From positions 1-54,545 of the IMG/VR virus record IMGVR_UViG_3300005528_000072: a stretch of DNA of 54,545 nucleotides. One strand, given 5' to 3'. Below are positions 16,629-26,170 of this stretch, in pieces. This DNA is from a virus. A program made the translations under genes and the position numbers. Numbering within the stretch: the first letter of the stretch is position 1; every line of letters starts with the position of its first letter. Under the pieces are notes generated by a model. The model saw nothing but the letters and a program-made list of their open reading frames with translations, ran no database searches and was not told where the DNA came from.

Positions 16629-19600
16629 GACAGTGCAATCGCCCTAAAGTTTTTAGCCGAAGGAGCGTTAGCGGGATTGGTTGAATAAAGCACAACTTTA
16701 ATCGCAAATGTTTTAAAGTTTGTGTATGTTACTCCACCAGACGTATAACTAATTGCATCAGCCTTATATTCATAATCATAATACTCGGTGGCATTTTGAT
16801 TGGTTGAAGAAACACCAGTCTGTGTCATTAAAGTCCAAGACTTATTCTCAATCTTGTCGGAATCAGTTGCCGACAACACACGATAATAAACTTGAATTGA
16901 AGATCCCTGTGGCAAGTTTTGTTGTAGATAAACTCTGAGTGCTGATCCATCGAAGCCATCACTCAAAGTAACTTTTCTTACAATATACTTAGACAAAGCA
17001 CCACCACCAGATGCTAAAGTTTCTGGGTACGAAGTCACATTTGCTGCTGCTGGACTATCTACTAAGTTTTTCACAACAGTATAATTCGAACCAGAAACAT
17101 CAACATAAGGTGAAATATCTTCGTTCAAAGTGATCATTCTAATTCTGACATTCGCATCAGAAGAAGTATTAATAATCTTTCTTTCATTGAAAATGATATT
17201 CGAGTTGGGTATTACATTAAGATAATTACCCATTGCACCTGTAGAATTTGCTTTTGTTGCCAGCTCAAAAGTAACATTCGCAGAAACACCTAAAGTTTCA
17301 AATGGAACATTAAGTCTTGCAAGATCATAAGTTTGATCATATCCAAATGAAACTGGAGTTAAAACTGCCGATTGAACTGTATTTGCGGCAAATTTACAGT
17401 GCCTCATAACGAAACAAATATCACTATTTTGATCTGGTGTCCAAGTTGAAGCATTTTGTGACTTGAAGAAAGATCCGATATATGGTTGCGAAACGATTGG
17501 CCCAACTCCATCAAGTCTTTGTTGTCCGATTGTACCAATATAAACAGTGTACTCGTCAGAGTTCGCTTTTACTACAAATGAATATTCGCCTGGTTCCAAA
17601 TATATTGGAGTTCTAAATGTAAATGTTGTTGCAACAGGAACGTTTGGATTAGTAGGCAAATTCACACTTGAAGGATTAAGTGTTACCTCTGATTCAGCGA
17701 TTATTTCATCGGAATGTGGAAACCCATTTACCGTAGGACGCAACTCTAAAGTAACCGGTATACCAGAACTGTCTTTAGTGGCAAAATAAATGTCAATGCT
17801 AGACACAAAGATGCCTTCTGGATTTGTTAAACGATTTACAAAAAAAGTTTGAGCAATCGGATCACTTACTTCACACTTTACTTGTGTTTCTTTACCTTGA
17901 TTTAAGTTTTGATTCGCTGCATTCGCAAAGGCTTTGCCCACAAAATCTAATGACGCTCCACCAGCAACAACAGAAGCCCAATAGTTGTAACCATCTGTAT
18001 CGGGTGGACGACCTAAAACTTCTCTGTACAAAGCGCCGATATAATCATCTGCTCTAGCACTTGCACCAAGACTAGTAGATGTAGCTGCTGGAAGTGTACG
18101 TACACTTGTAAGATTGGTTGTTGCTTGATTTAATGTTACAGGTGTATACGTTGCTTGACCGGTCGCATCTTTTACGGCACTATGAAAATCAGTTGAACCA
18201 TTATATCTTGTTCCTCCTGCTTGTGCGGCTCCTATGGCAATAGCATTCATAGTAGTAAATGTTGGTGATTCTGAATCAACATAAACACTTTGTGTTTGTG
18301 TATTTATTTTAGTGTTATCAGTATCAGTCGGAAGTTCAACAGTTACATCATCATTTGGATCAAAAATAACCGTTATAACAGGAGTTTTAGGAGTGCGTCT
18401 TTTTTTCTTCTTCTTTTTCTTTTTAGGATTGGCAGAGTAAAAAAAGGTTTCAGCAAATGTTGAAGAATTTTGGGGACTAAAAAGATTATCACAGAAAAAT
18501 AAATGATTTGCTCCGACAGTGAATTTAAAATATTCGTCGTTAGGAATATATATTTTACCCTTTGCGTATCCATTACTATCTGTAGTCAATTCCGCAGTTG
18601 TGTAAACCGAGTTTGCGGAATCATATTTTCTCATGTAACCAGTAACATTAATGTTATCCAAATATGCTATTACTCTAACATTAGGTCTCATGCCAAAAAG
18701 TTCAAAATCTAACGCAGTGTTTGCGGTATAAATCAAAAGTTTATTTTCAATAATGCCACTGTCGGATGATTTTACTCTAGAATCCGTTGTGGTTTGAAGT
18801 TGTTGACCGGATGAAGAATAATATGTGTAAACAATATTTGTTTCATCATCATAGCCAAACAATGACCAATCATTCCATTTTGATCCGGGAAAATTATTTG
18901 AGTAAACAAAATTATCTAAACCATTATCTCTATTGATAACAACATCCGGTCTCGTTGAAAAGTCTGCCCAACTTGCAGAAGATTTTTCGAGTTTCACATA
19001 ACCAATAAAACCAATCACATTAAATGGGTTAACGTTTACTGTTTCTGACGCTATATTTTGTGTAATATATGGTACAGAAGTGTAAGTTAATGTTATAAGA
19101 TTACCAGTTGTCGATAGTGTGTTACTTGAAATAGCTAAAGATGTGCCATTACTTTCAAACTTCGGTCTGAGTATTTCATTATCGTAATCAATTGAACAAC
19201 TGTAGTCAGGATTAAACACATCACCTATGCTATGACCTTTGAAAGAATCTACAACAAAACCGTTGTTAAATAACTGATTATCTTGGTCATCATAATATAC
19301 CGTTGACGCTATATCTTTTTCTAACAGATTAAGTGCGGTATAATATTCAACTCTAGTTAAACGATTATCAATTGAACCAATATCTTTCATCGTATAACGT
19401 TTATTATTTTCAACTTGAATTTTTACATTACTTGCTGTATAAGTGTATGGATCAATTGACAAAGTATAAAGTGTCATTGAATCTTCTTCATTATTTGGAA
19501 TTGGTGGGTTCGTCAATGCGCTAACACCAGTCAGAGTTTTGAACGTACCATTTTTTGTCAATACAATTTTATCATTTCTTCTGAGATAATATTCAACATC

Positions 19601-22099
19601 AGTATCAACGGAACCAATTAATGAATCAACAATTTGTTGTGAGGCAAACGACATTGAGAGATTTGAATAAACATTAGAAGACGCATTTGCCGTTCTGATT
19701 GGTCTAAAGTCTATTGAATCTCTTAAATCTATTACTGTACCATCAGTTTTTGTATAAGCTGGAATTTCATCGTATGTTGGGTAAGATAAAGTATCGAAAT
19801 ACCCTGTCCCCGAATGTGTAAAACGATTAAAGATCACCAACGTGTTGCCAGTATTTACAGTTGCTCCGTTCTTTAATTTGATCGTAGAATGATCATAGAA
19901 GCTATCTCTTTGACCAAGATCAATATCAAAACTTCCAACAACGTTTACATTAGCGTTTGATGCTGTATTTGAACCAGTCGCAATATAAATTGCCGAAACG
20001 TTGATTACATCCGCATAGCCTAAAGAGAATGTGTTTGCCGAATCCAATACAGTAAAGTATTTGATGTCATTTTGAGACAGCGTTTTTGTTCTTCTCGTTG
20101 CTGCTGTAATATCAAGTGTGGTCAGAATATCTGCCGTGCCATTGAAAGTGGCATCTCCCAAATTGATATTCAGTGTTGCTGGAGAACCGACTGATGGTGA
20201 AGGCACACTAATATAAGAACCAGCACTCAAGTTGACCCATGTAAAATTCGGAAAAGATCCTGTACCACCAGTGCGAATACAAATAGCATAGTGTCTTTGT
20301 AAATTTGCACCACTTACATTAGCAAATCTTTCTGTTCCATCATTTGTCTGAACTGAAGCCACTCCAGCAACAAATGAAACCGATTTGAAAACTCGTTTGG
20401 TATAATAATTAACTTGAGAGAATTGCTTGATTACATCATACGAAGCCTCAAAAACAGACGAGTCATAGTTAGTATCCGTCAAATACGCTGATCTGAAGGT
20501 AAGAGACTGTAGCGTATTGTTACCAACAGGATTTCCACTTACAGTAATATCGTTACCATTTATAGCAGTTACATAAGTTGGAAATGAAATATTTGTACCC
20601 GAAACTTCCATACCAACAGTAACACCTGTTGAACTAGCCAAGTTAATTACATTCGAATATGAATAATTTGTACCAGCAATTGTTCTTGTAATAACTGAAC
20701 TGTTTGAAATGTTACAGGTAGCATTGACTGATGTTGAGTTGCCCGCTATAATGGCACGTGTCAAGTCAATTGGTGTGTTACTTGTTTTTACAATATTGAA
20801 TAGATGTAGTTTATAGGTTGAAGTAGATCCATTGCCACTCACATATTCTAAATTCTTTGGATATGCTTCAGCAATTTTAGTTGATGCGCTAAATGCGCCA
20901 ACATTTCTGTGTAGTTCTAATTTCTCCGCAGTTGAAAAGTTTATAACTGCGCCATTTGCTGTTGTTATGTAAAAATAATTGCCGTAGTAAGCAGGTACAT
21001 CATAACCAGAAACAGATTCGGTGGCACGTGATTTTGTTAATAACAGTTCAGTTGTACCTACAGTTTCTATTTCATAGCCCTTAACATACGCTTTGCCTGG
21101 GCTAATTGCGAATGTAAAAATGCTATTTGGAGTGAATTTTTCTGAAGGAATTTTGGGATTAAGTCCCTCTACTCTATAATTACCAGATTCATCATAAGTT
21201 CTTCTTGCAAGTGTGTCTCCAAGAACAGAATAAACAGAAGTTTGAGTTTGTTTTACTAATTCACCATTTCTATATCTTGATAACTCAATGTATTTTGATG
21301 TCGTAAGATCGGAAATTGATTCATCAGCAGTGATTTCTTTTGTAGTTAATGTAAGTTCAATCTTATATCTGTCAGCACCTGGAGCAATATAGTTTGAAGC
21401 TCCAATAGCCGGATCTAACAAAGAAGTATCTGATGTTGAAGCAACTATAGATTCGGTAACGTCGAATCCAACAGTCACATTTGCATTATTTGTGTATTTC
21501 GATACAACGGTTGTTTGTTTTGGTGTTTTTACAAAACATCCATTAGTAAAAAATATGCCTTCATTTACTGAAAAAAGTCTTCCAGTATTTGAAGATTCTG
21601 TGCTTGAAGAAATGACGTTGCCTACAATATTTGAAGACGATAAATCCCCAGTTGAATATATTCTCAAAGTTTCTGAATTTGCAATCGTCACATTTGCGTT
21701 TCCGTTAATTACGGTAGAACCTTTAATAAACGCTAAGAATAAAGTGTTTGGATCAGTAGAAGTAGCAGCTTCAGCTTTTTTAATTTTATAAACTGCATTG
21801 CTGGTTGTTGAAAACGCAAAGTAATCATTATAACCAGAAATATTAATTGTATTGCCACTATAAGTTGGTTGAAGTTTTACAGAAAGTACAGTTTCATCAA
21901 ATGTTTCACCACCAGTAACTTTTGAACCTTCTTGAAATACATGTTTACCAAAACGGTCAATTTGATTCTGAAGAATAGTTTGTGATTGTGTCAATTCACG
22001 TGCTTGTACAGCACGGCCAGGTCTAAACAAGATTCTGTGAAAGTTTTTATCTTCATCAAAATCATCGTAATACGGATTTGTGTTAAAGTTTAATGCCAT
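16625..22099 (-). CDS. DUF4815 baseplate/fibre structural protein (1824 aa)
   Basis: Very large virion protein located where T4 encodes gp9-gp12, after gp8. The N-terminus matches the DUF4815 family (NPYYDDFDEDKNFHRILFRP, then GRAVQARELTQSQTILQNQI), typical of marine T4-like phages and probably the baseplate-bound end of a fibre. Most of the chain is beta-rich. Around residue 1226 there is an uninterrupted run of eight Lys followed by RR, an unusual linker. Around 1353-1400, YREVLGRPPDTDGYNYW matches the DUF4214 motif. The end (VYYRVLSATDSDKIENKSW) is a compact C-terminal domain. No promoter is seen directly upstream, so it is probably read through from gp8. Confidence 0.8.
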   Translation of the reverse strand: MALNFNTNPYYDDFDEDKNFHRILFRPGRAVQARELTQSQTILQNQIDRFGKHVFQEGSKVTGGETFDETVLSVKLQPTYSGNTINISGYNDYFAFSTTSNAVYKIKKAEAATSTDPNTLFLAFIKGSTVINGNANVTIANSETLRIYSTGDLSSSNIVGNVISSSTESSNTGRLFSVNEGIFFTNGCFVKTPKQTTVVSKYTNNANVTVGFDVTESIVASTSDTSLLDPAIGASNYIAPGADRYKIELTLTTKEITADESISDLTTSKYIELSRYRNGELVKQTQTSVYSVLGDTLARRTYDESGNYRVEGLNPKIPSEKFTPNSIFTFAISPGKAYVKGYEIETVGTTELLLTKSRATESVSGYDVPAYYGNYFYITTANGAVINFSTAEKLELHRNVGAFSASTKIAEAYPKNLEYVSGNGSTSTYKLHLFNIVKTSNTPIDLTRAIIAGNSTSVNATCNISNSSVITRTIAGTNYSYSNVINLASSTGVTVGMEVSGTNISFPTYVTAINGNDITVSGNPVGNNTLQSLTFRSAYLTDTNYDSSVFEASYDVIKQFSQVNYYTKRVFKSVSFVAGVASVQTNDGTERFANVSGANLQRHYAICIRTGGTGSFPNFTWVNLSAGSYISVPSPSVGSPATLNINLGDATFNGTADILTTLDITAATRRTKTLSQNDIKYFTVLDSANTFSLGYADVINVSAIYIATGSNTASNANVNVVGSFDIDLGQRDSFYDHSTIKLKNGATVNTGNTLVIFNRFTHSGTGYFDTLSYPTYDEIPAYTKTDGTVIDLRDSIDFRPIRTANASSNVYSNLSMSFASQQIVDSLIGSVDTDVEYYLRRNDKIVLTKNGTFKTLTGVSALTNPPIPNNEEDSMTLYTLSIDPYTYTASNVKIQVENNKRYTMKDIGSIDNRLTRVEYYTALNLLEKDIASTVYYDDQDNQLFNNGFVVDSFKGHSIGDVFNPDYSCSIDYDNEILRPKFESNGTSLAISSNTLSTTGNLITLTYTSVPYITQNIASETVNVNPFNVIGFIGYVKLEKSSASWADFSTRPDVVINRDNGLDNFVYSNNFPGSKWNDWSLFGYDDETNIVYTYYSSSGQQLQTTTDSRVKSSDSGIIENKLLIYTANTALDFELFGMRPNVRVIAYLDNINVTGYMRKYDSANSVYTTAELTTDSNGYAKGKIYIPNDEYFKFTVGANHLFFCDNLFSPQNSSTFAETFFYSANPKKKKKKKKRRTPKTPVITVIFDPNDDVTVELPTDTDNTKINTQTQSVYVDSESPTFTTMNAIAIGAAQAGGTRYNGSTDFHSAVKDATGQATYTPVTLNQATTNLTSVRTLPAATSTSLGASARADDYIGALYREVLGRPPDTDGYNYWASVVAGGASLDFVGKAFANAANQNLNQGKETQVKCEVSDPIAQTFFVNRLTNPEGIFVSSIDIYFATKDSSGIPVTLELRPTVNGFPHSDEIIAESEVTLNPSSVNLPTNPNVPVATTFTFRTPIYLEPGEYSFVVKANSDEYTVYIGTIGQQRLDGVGPIVSQPYIGSFFKSQNASTWTPDQNSDICFVMRHCKFAANTVQSAVLTPVSFGYDQTYDLARLNVPFETLGVSANVTFELATKANSTGAMGNYLNVIPNSNIIFNERKIINTSSDANVRIRMITLNEDISPYVDVSGSNYTVVKNLVDSPAAANVTSYPETLASGGGALSKYIVRKVTLSDGFDGSALRVYLQQNLPQGSSIQVYYRVLSATDSDKIENKSWTLMTQTGVSSTNQNATEYYDYEYKADAISYTSGGVTYTNFKTFAIKVVLYSTNPANAPSAKNFRAIALS

Positions 22100-22108
22100 G
22101 TCTAACCT

Positions 22109-23665
22109 TTAGAATTGTATAATAAATCTGATGTTTTCAGCTTGACCATCTTCTCTTTCTATTTTTTCTATGTTTTCAACATACAAAATATCACCAGAAT
22201 ATGGCTCAAACTCTGGATTGGTTGTTGCCACTAGAGTTCGTGATGTTCCCGATGATGAACCAATCAAAGAAAGACCAACTACAAAGCTACCTTTTACTTG
22301 AGTAACTTTTACTGATGTGGCCGTTTGCGAATAAACAAAGCCATATGCTACAGTATTATTAGCAGTTACTTGTGACACATACTCATTCAATGTATAAGAA
22401 GGTCCTGGTGTTAGCGTCAAAGTTCTTGCCTGAGTTATAACTGCATTTGCTGTTGTATTATTTGCTTTTGCAGCTTGACCATATTTATGCGGGTTTCTGA
22501 GCAGTCCAAATTGTCTAAATGAAGTGTCAACAGAAATCAGACCATTCTCAGTTGAATCAACTTGACCAATTACACTTGTTAATATTACATTTTTAGCCAA
22601 TAAATCTTTTGCTGGATTTTTAGCATGTCCATATTTTGGTGCTATAATTGTTCTAGCACTAGCTCCTGTGCCTGAACCGAATATTAAAACATTCGCACGT
22701 GAATAACCGGTTCCAATTGTTGTGATTGTAATCTTGGAAATCTGACCGTTTGCTAGTGTCGCTGAACCGGCAGCGTTTACACCATCACCATCAAAATAAA
22801 TTCGTGTGGCCACAGATATATTAGATCCATTACCACCACCATTTGATGTCGAAGGTGACGATAATGTGATCTTATTGTTGGGTGTGTCGAGAACAGAAAT
22901 TATTGTTCCCGTTGAAATACCTGTGCCAGAAACAGTCATGTTTGCAGCAATATTTGAGGTATTTGCCACGGTGAGTATTGAACATCCTGTGATGAAAGGA
23001 GTTACACCGACACTAGTGTCATAATAACCAGAACCACCGCTAGTGATCACAACCGTTGTCAATTCTCCATCTACAACACCTGTGTCATCAAGACTGTAAT
23101 CAGACAAACCACTCGTCTGTGTATTTCTTGTTGGAGTGGGAATCCACTCCGTATTCAAAAACTTATTTGATGATTTGACATTGAACATGTACTTCCAAAT
23201 GTAACCATCAGCAGTTGAAATAGCACCATTAGAAGTTGAATAATCTCCTGTAGGTTCTACTGTAGAATTTGATGAGAAGTTATTTGAAAGGCATTTATAA
23301 ACATTTTTAGCAGACGTAATAATATAAAATGGCTTCAAATTTTGTGTTGTATTCCCAGTAATTAAATCTGACAAAGCAATCGTATCATCATATTGACGAT
23401 ACTTTGTGTTTGCTGTCCAATTTACTCTTGGAATAACAAGTTCAACATCATTTGCGGTAACTTTTTTTGCCGCAAACATATTGTCCCAGACCAATTTTTC
23501 ACTGGAAATAGTTTCAGCAATATTTGGTGGCGAAGATTCATTAGAATATGGAGTATGATTTCCAATAAAAATATACTGTATAGACGGATCCGAATCGCTA
23601 AAAGAGTCTTTAAATCTCTCAGCGTTGTCTAATGGAAGTTTTTCTGATGTATAGTTTAGAGCCAT
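22109..23665 (-). CDS. 8: baseplate wedge subunit gp8
   Basis: 518 aa, longer than T4 gp8 (334 aa). The N-terminal third carries the gp8 pattern: WDNMFAAKKVTANDVELVIP, RVNWTANTKYRQYDD, then YKCLSNN and ADGYIWKYMFNV with FLNTEWIP. The extra length comes from an inserted Gly-rich beta module at about 205-340 (SGGSGYYDT, then ITTIGTGYSRANVLIFGSG), also present in the neighbouring gp6 and 831-aa proteins. gp8 joins gp6/gp7 in the wedge. Order after the gp6 and gp7-position genes is as in T4. Confidence 0.75.
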   Translation of the reverse strand: MALNYTSEKLPLDNAERFKDSFSDSDPSIQYIFIGNHTPYSNESSPPNIAETISSEKLVWDNMFAAKKVTANDVELVIPRVNWTANTKYRQYDDTIALSDLITGNTTQNLKPFYIITSAKNVYKCLSNNFSSNSTVEPTGDYSTSNGAISTADGYIWKYMFNVKSSNKFLNTEWIPTPTRNTQTSGLSDYSLDDTGVVDGELTTVVITSGGSGYYDTSVGVTPFITGCSILTVANTSNIAANMTVSGTGISTGTIISVLDTPNNKITLSSPSTSNGGGNGSNISVATRIYFDGDGVNAAGSATLANGQISKITITTIGTGYSRANVLIFGSGTGASARTIIAPKYGHAKNPAKDLLAKNVILTSVIGQVDSTENGLISVDTSFRQFGLLRNPHKYGQAAKANNTTANAVITQARTLTLTPGPSYTLNEYVSQVTANNTVAYGFVYSQTATSVKVTQVKGSFVVGLSLIGSSSGTSRTLVATTNPEFEPYSGDILYVENIEKIEREDGQAENIRFIIQF

Positions 23666-23674
23666 AAGCTATAT

Positions 23675-26170
23675 TTATGTGATAATAATCAATGTCTGAG
23701 CAGAGGTGTTTGTCGTAAATGCGCTTGAGACTGTCAATGAAGTGTTACTGACAATCGCATTGATTGTGCGTATTTCATTATTTATAGCGATTTGTGTACC
23801 TATTGAAATGATACCTAGACTATTTGCAACATTGAATTTGGTCGAAGTTCCTGTTACTATAATCGAGTTGGCACTTGTAGAAACTAATCCAGAAATTGTT
23901 TCGGTGACTGAAGAATCAACTGTCAAATCTAAATCTACAGGTCGTGAAATTGGATACTCGGCGTAATTCTTGAAGCCCGCAGGATGTAACAAATCTTTTA
24001 AAATGCTGGCATACTTTGCAAATTCTGTAGCCACAGAAGTAATATAAGTGAAATCGATATAATAATCTAGACCTTCTATCTTTCTATCTAATGATGAAAT
24101 GATTCCATCCGAGCCAATCCATTTTCCGGGAAAAGAAACATATGACCTCTCAATTTGCGCTTCTGCTGTTGCTGTGCCATCACCACGGTTCGACAAATCG
24201 ATTGTTGGAATAAATTGATAGCCAGCACCAGGGTTTGTTATGCGAATCTTTGTAATAGAACCGGCAACTCCCGAACCCGTAATTCCAAGTCTTTCACCAT
24301 TACCCATCAAAGAAGTAATTTGTAAATTAGCATTTGCGCCAGTTGTCGATGATACTGTGATTGTTGGGAAATTGTTTTGAATATAACCCTGACCACCAAC
24401 AAGATATCGGTCATATACGCCAATTTTTCTTTCAGTTGAAGTTCTTGTGAAGGATACGTTTACATTAAGAGAAGTTGCTGACAAAATCGAATTGACATAT
24501 CGTGATTCGGAGTTAATCATGATTTGATCACCAACGGCCAATTCATTTATAAAATTTGTGCCATTTCCAACGACAACAACATTGCCAGACGTTGTGTTAG
24601 CACTGCCAGTAAGTCTTGATGGTTGAATTTCAATTCTTGTAATTGCACCTGAAGCGTTTGTATTTGTAACTGCCGCCGCAAAACCTCTACCATATGTTCC
24701 AGCTGGATTTGGACCAAGAGTAAGTTCATCGCCAATTAGATAATTGCTACCACCAGAAACTATGTCAATTCTACCTATTGAACCAAAAGTTTTTATGTCA
24801 AAAGTGTTAGCGTATTTTGCTCCGTCAGCATCGATTGTCAAGTTTGATGTATCTGTTCCTGAGTAAATTATAGCAACATTGGTCATCGGACCAATATCAG
24901 TAATTGTAGCTTTTGAAAATGCATCCACCAATCGTGTTGCAATGTTTTCACCAGTGGGAATTACAGTTGATGGAAAACCATAGTTGGAGTTTGAAAGAAC
25001 TATGTTGGCATATGTGTTGATGGTATCAGTAAAGAGTGTGTATGAATTTGCTGAGTTTGCGCCCGAAGTATCGATAGCACCTGTAGCAAGAGTAATTGTG
25101 CCATCATCATTAAAAGCAGTTATGATACCACCTAGAGCAAAACCAGCACCTCCATAACCAACGTTTGCGCCATCAGCAAATCCAATTGAAATCTCACTCA
25201 CAACTGCTTCAGCTGGAGTTTGTGGAGCGCCACCAATAATTGTTACCGGATCACCAACATTATAACTGGCTCCAGCATTTGTTACAGTAATTGAACTGAG
25301 TGTTGCTACTGTGTCTGATCTAATTGTAATTAATGTTTCACCATCGTCAGCAAAAATATCTGCTGTAATTACTTCAGCATTTAAAAATGAACCAAGTAAT
25401 GTGGCATCATCAACATACAATTCAATTGAAGTTTGTTGTGTAATTAGTCTTGGTGCGGCACGTTCAACAATTGCCGTAGCACCAGAAGTCAATCCTGTAA
25501 TTTTTCTGTTCGTAAAAAGTGTTTCATTAAAATCATCATAAAAAACTTTTATTTCCACATTGTTTGCTGGAGCAGAATCAAAAATGATTTTCTTGCTCTC
25601 TTTAAGTATGTAAAAGCCACTTGTTGTTTCTACATTGTTTACATAAACAGTAACATCAGATTTGCCAACTTGTTGAGCAAGAAGGAATTCTTTTTTTGTA
25701 CCGTTTCCGATGTAATAAGAATAAACTTCATTATCAATACGAACAACATTCTCTACAGTCCATTTACCGTCAGAGGCACGAAGAATATTATCTTTTGGGA
25801 AAGTTATAGTAACATCTGTACCATAAAGAAGTCTGAAAAATAATTCAAAAGATTTAATATTACCTTTAGTCAAATAAAAAGGTAATATATTTTTTATTAA
25901 AAATGCTTTATCAACAGTTGCGTTTTGTGGAACTAAAGGGGCATAATTGTTAATAAAGTTTGTTTGAAATTGAGCAATTGACTCATCAACATCGGTAGCA
26001 TAACGAAGAGACTTTGCTTGTGTGATCAAATCATTTGTTTCTGATCCCTGTTTTTGTTCAAGAAATTCATAGTATGCTTCAAGAAAAGCAATGAACGTAG
26101 GATATTCATCCTGAATAAATTCGGGAACTTGACGATTAACAAGTAACGATGTTTTTAAATCTGTAGCCAT
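23675..26170 (-). CDS. baseplate wedge protein in the gp7 position
   Basis: 831 aa. N-terminal about 150 residues are helical and conserved in marine T4-like phages (NRQVPEFIQDEYPTFIAFLE, AYYEFLEQ, then YLTKGNIKSFELFFRLLYGT and DGKWTVENVVRI). The rest is beta-rich with the same Gly-Tyr module as gp6 and gp8 (GAGYQFIPTIDLSNRGDGTA, GGSNYLIGDELTLG). By gene order it replaces T4 gp7 (1032 aa), but I see no clear gp7 sequence signature, so it may be an analogue. It starts on the last base of gp6's stop codon. Confidence 0.65.
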   Translation of the reverse strand: MATDLKTSLLVNRQVPEFIQDEYPTFIAFLEAYYEFLEQKQGSETNDLITQAKSLRYATDVDESIAQFQTNFINNYAPLVPQNATVDKAFLIKNILPFYLTKGNIKSFELFFRLLYGTDVTITFPKDNILRASDGKWTVENVVRIDNEVYSYYIGNGTKKEFLLAQQVGKSDVTVYVNNVETTSGFYILKESKKIIFDSAPANNVEIKVFYDDFNETLFTNRKITGLTSGATAIVERAAPRLITQQTSIELYVDDATLLGSFLNAEVITADIFADDGETLITIRSDTVATLSSITVTNAGASYNVGDPVTIIGGAPQTPAEAVVSEISIGFADGANVGYGGAGFALGGIITAFNDDGTITLATGAIDTSGANSANSYTLFTDTINTYANIVLSNSNYGFPSTVIPTGENIATRLVDAFSKATITDIGPMTNVAIIYSGTDTSNLTIDADGAKYANTFDIKTFGSIGRIDIVSGGSNYLIGDELTLGPNPAGTYGRGFAAAVTNTNASGAITRIEIQPSRLTGSANTTSGNVVVVGNGTNFINELAVGDQIMINSESRYVNSILSATSLNVNVSFTRTSTERKIGVYDRYLVGGQGYIQNNFPTITVSSTTGANANLQITSLMGNGERLGITGSGVAGSITKIRITNPGAGYQFIPTIDLSNRGDGTATAEAQIERSYVSFPGKWIGSDGIISSLDRKIEGLDYYIDFTYITSVATEFAKYASILKDLLHPAGFKNYAEYPISRPVDLDLTVDSSVTETISGLVSTSANSIIVTGTSTKFNVANSLGIISIGTQIAINNEIRTINAIVSNTSLTVSSAFTTNTSAQTLIIIT

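Noticed and set aside
23672-23679. CATAAATA just before gp8 on the minus strand
   Set aside because: Only about 7 nt from the ATG and overlapping the upstream stop; too close to act like the other late boxes, though a leaderless start cannot be excluded.
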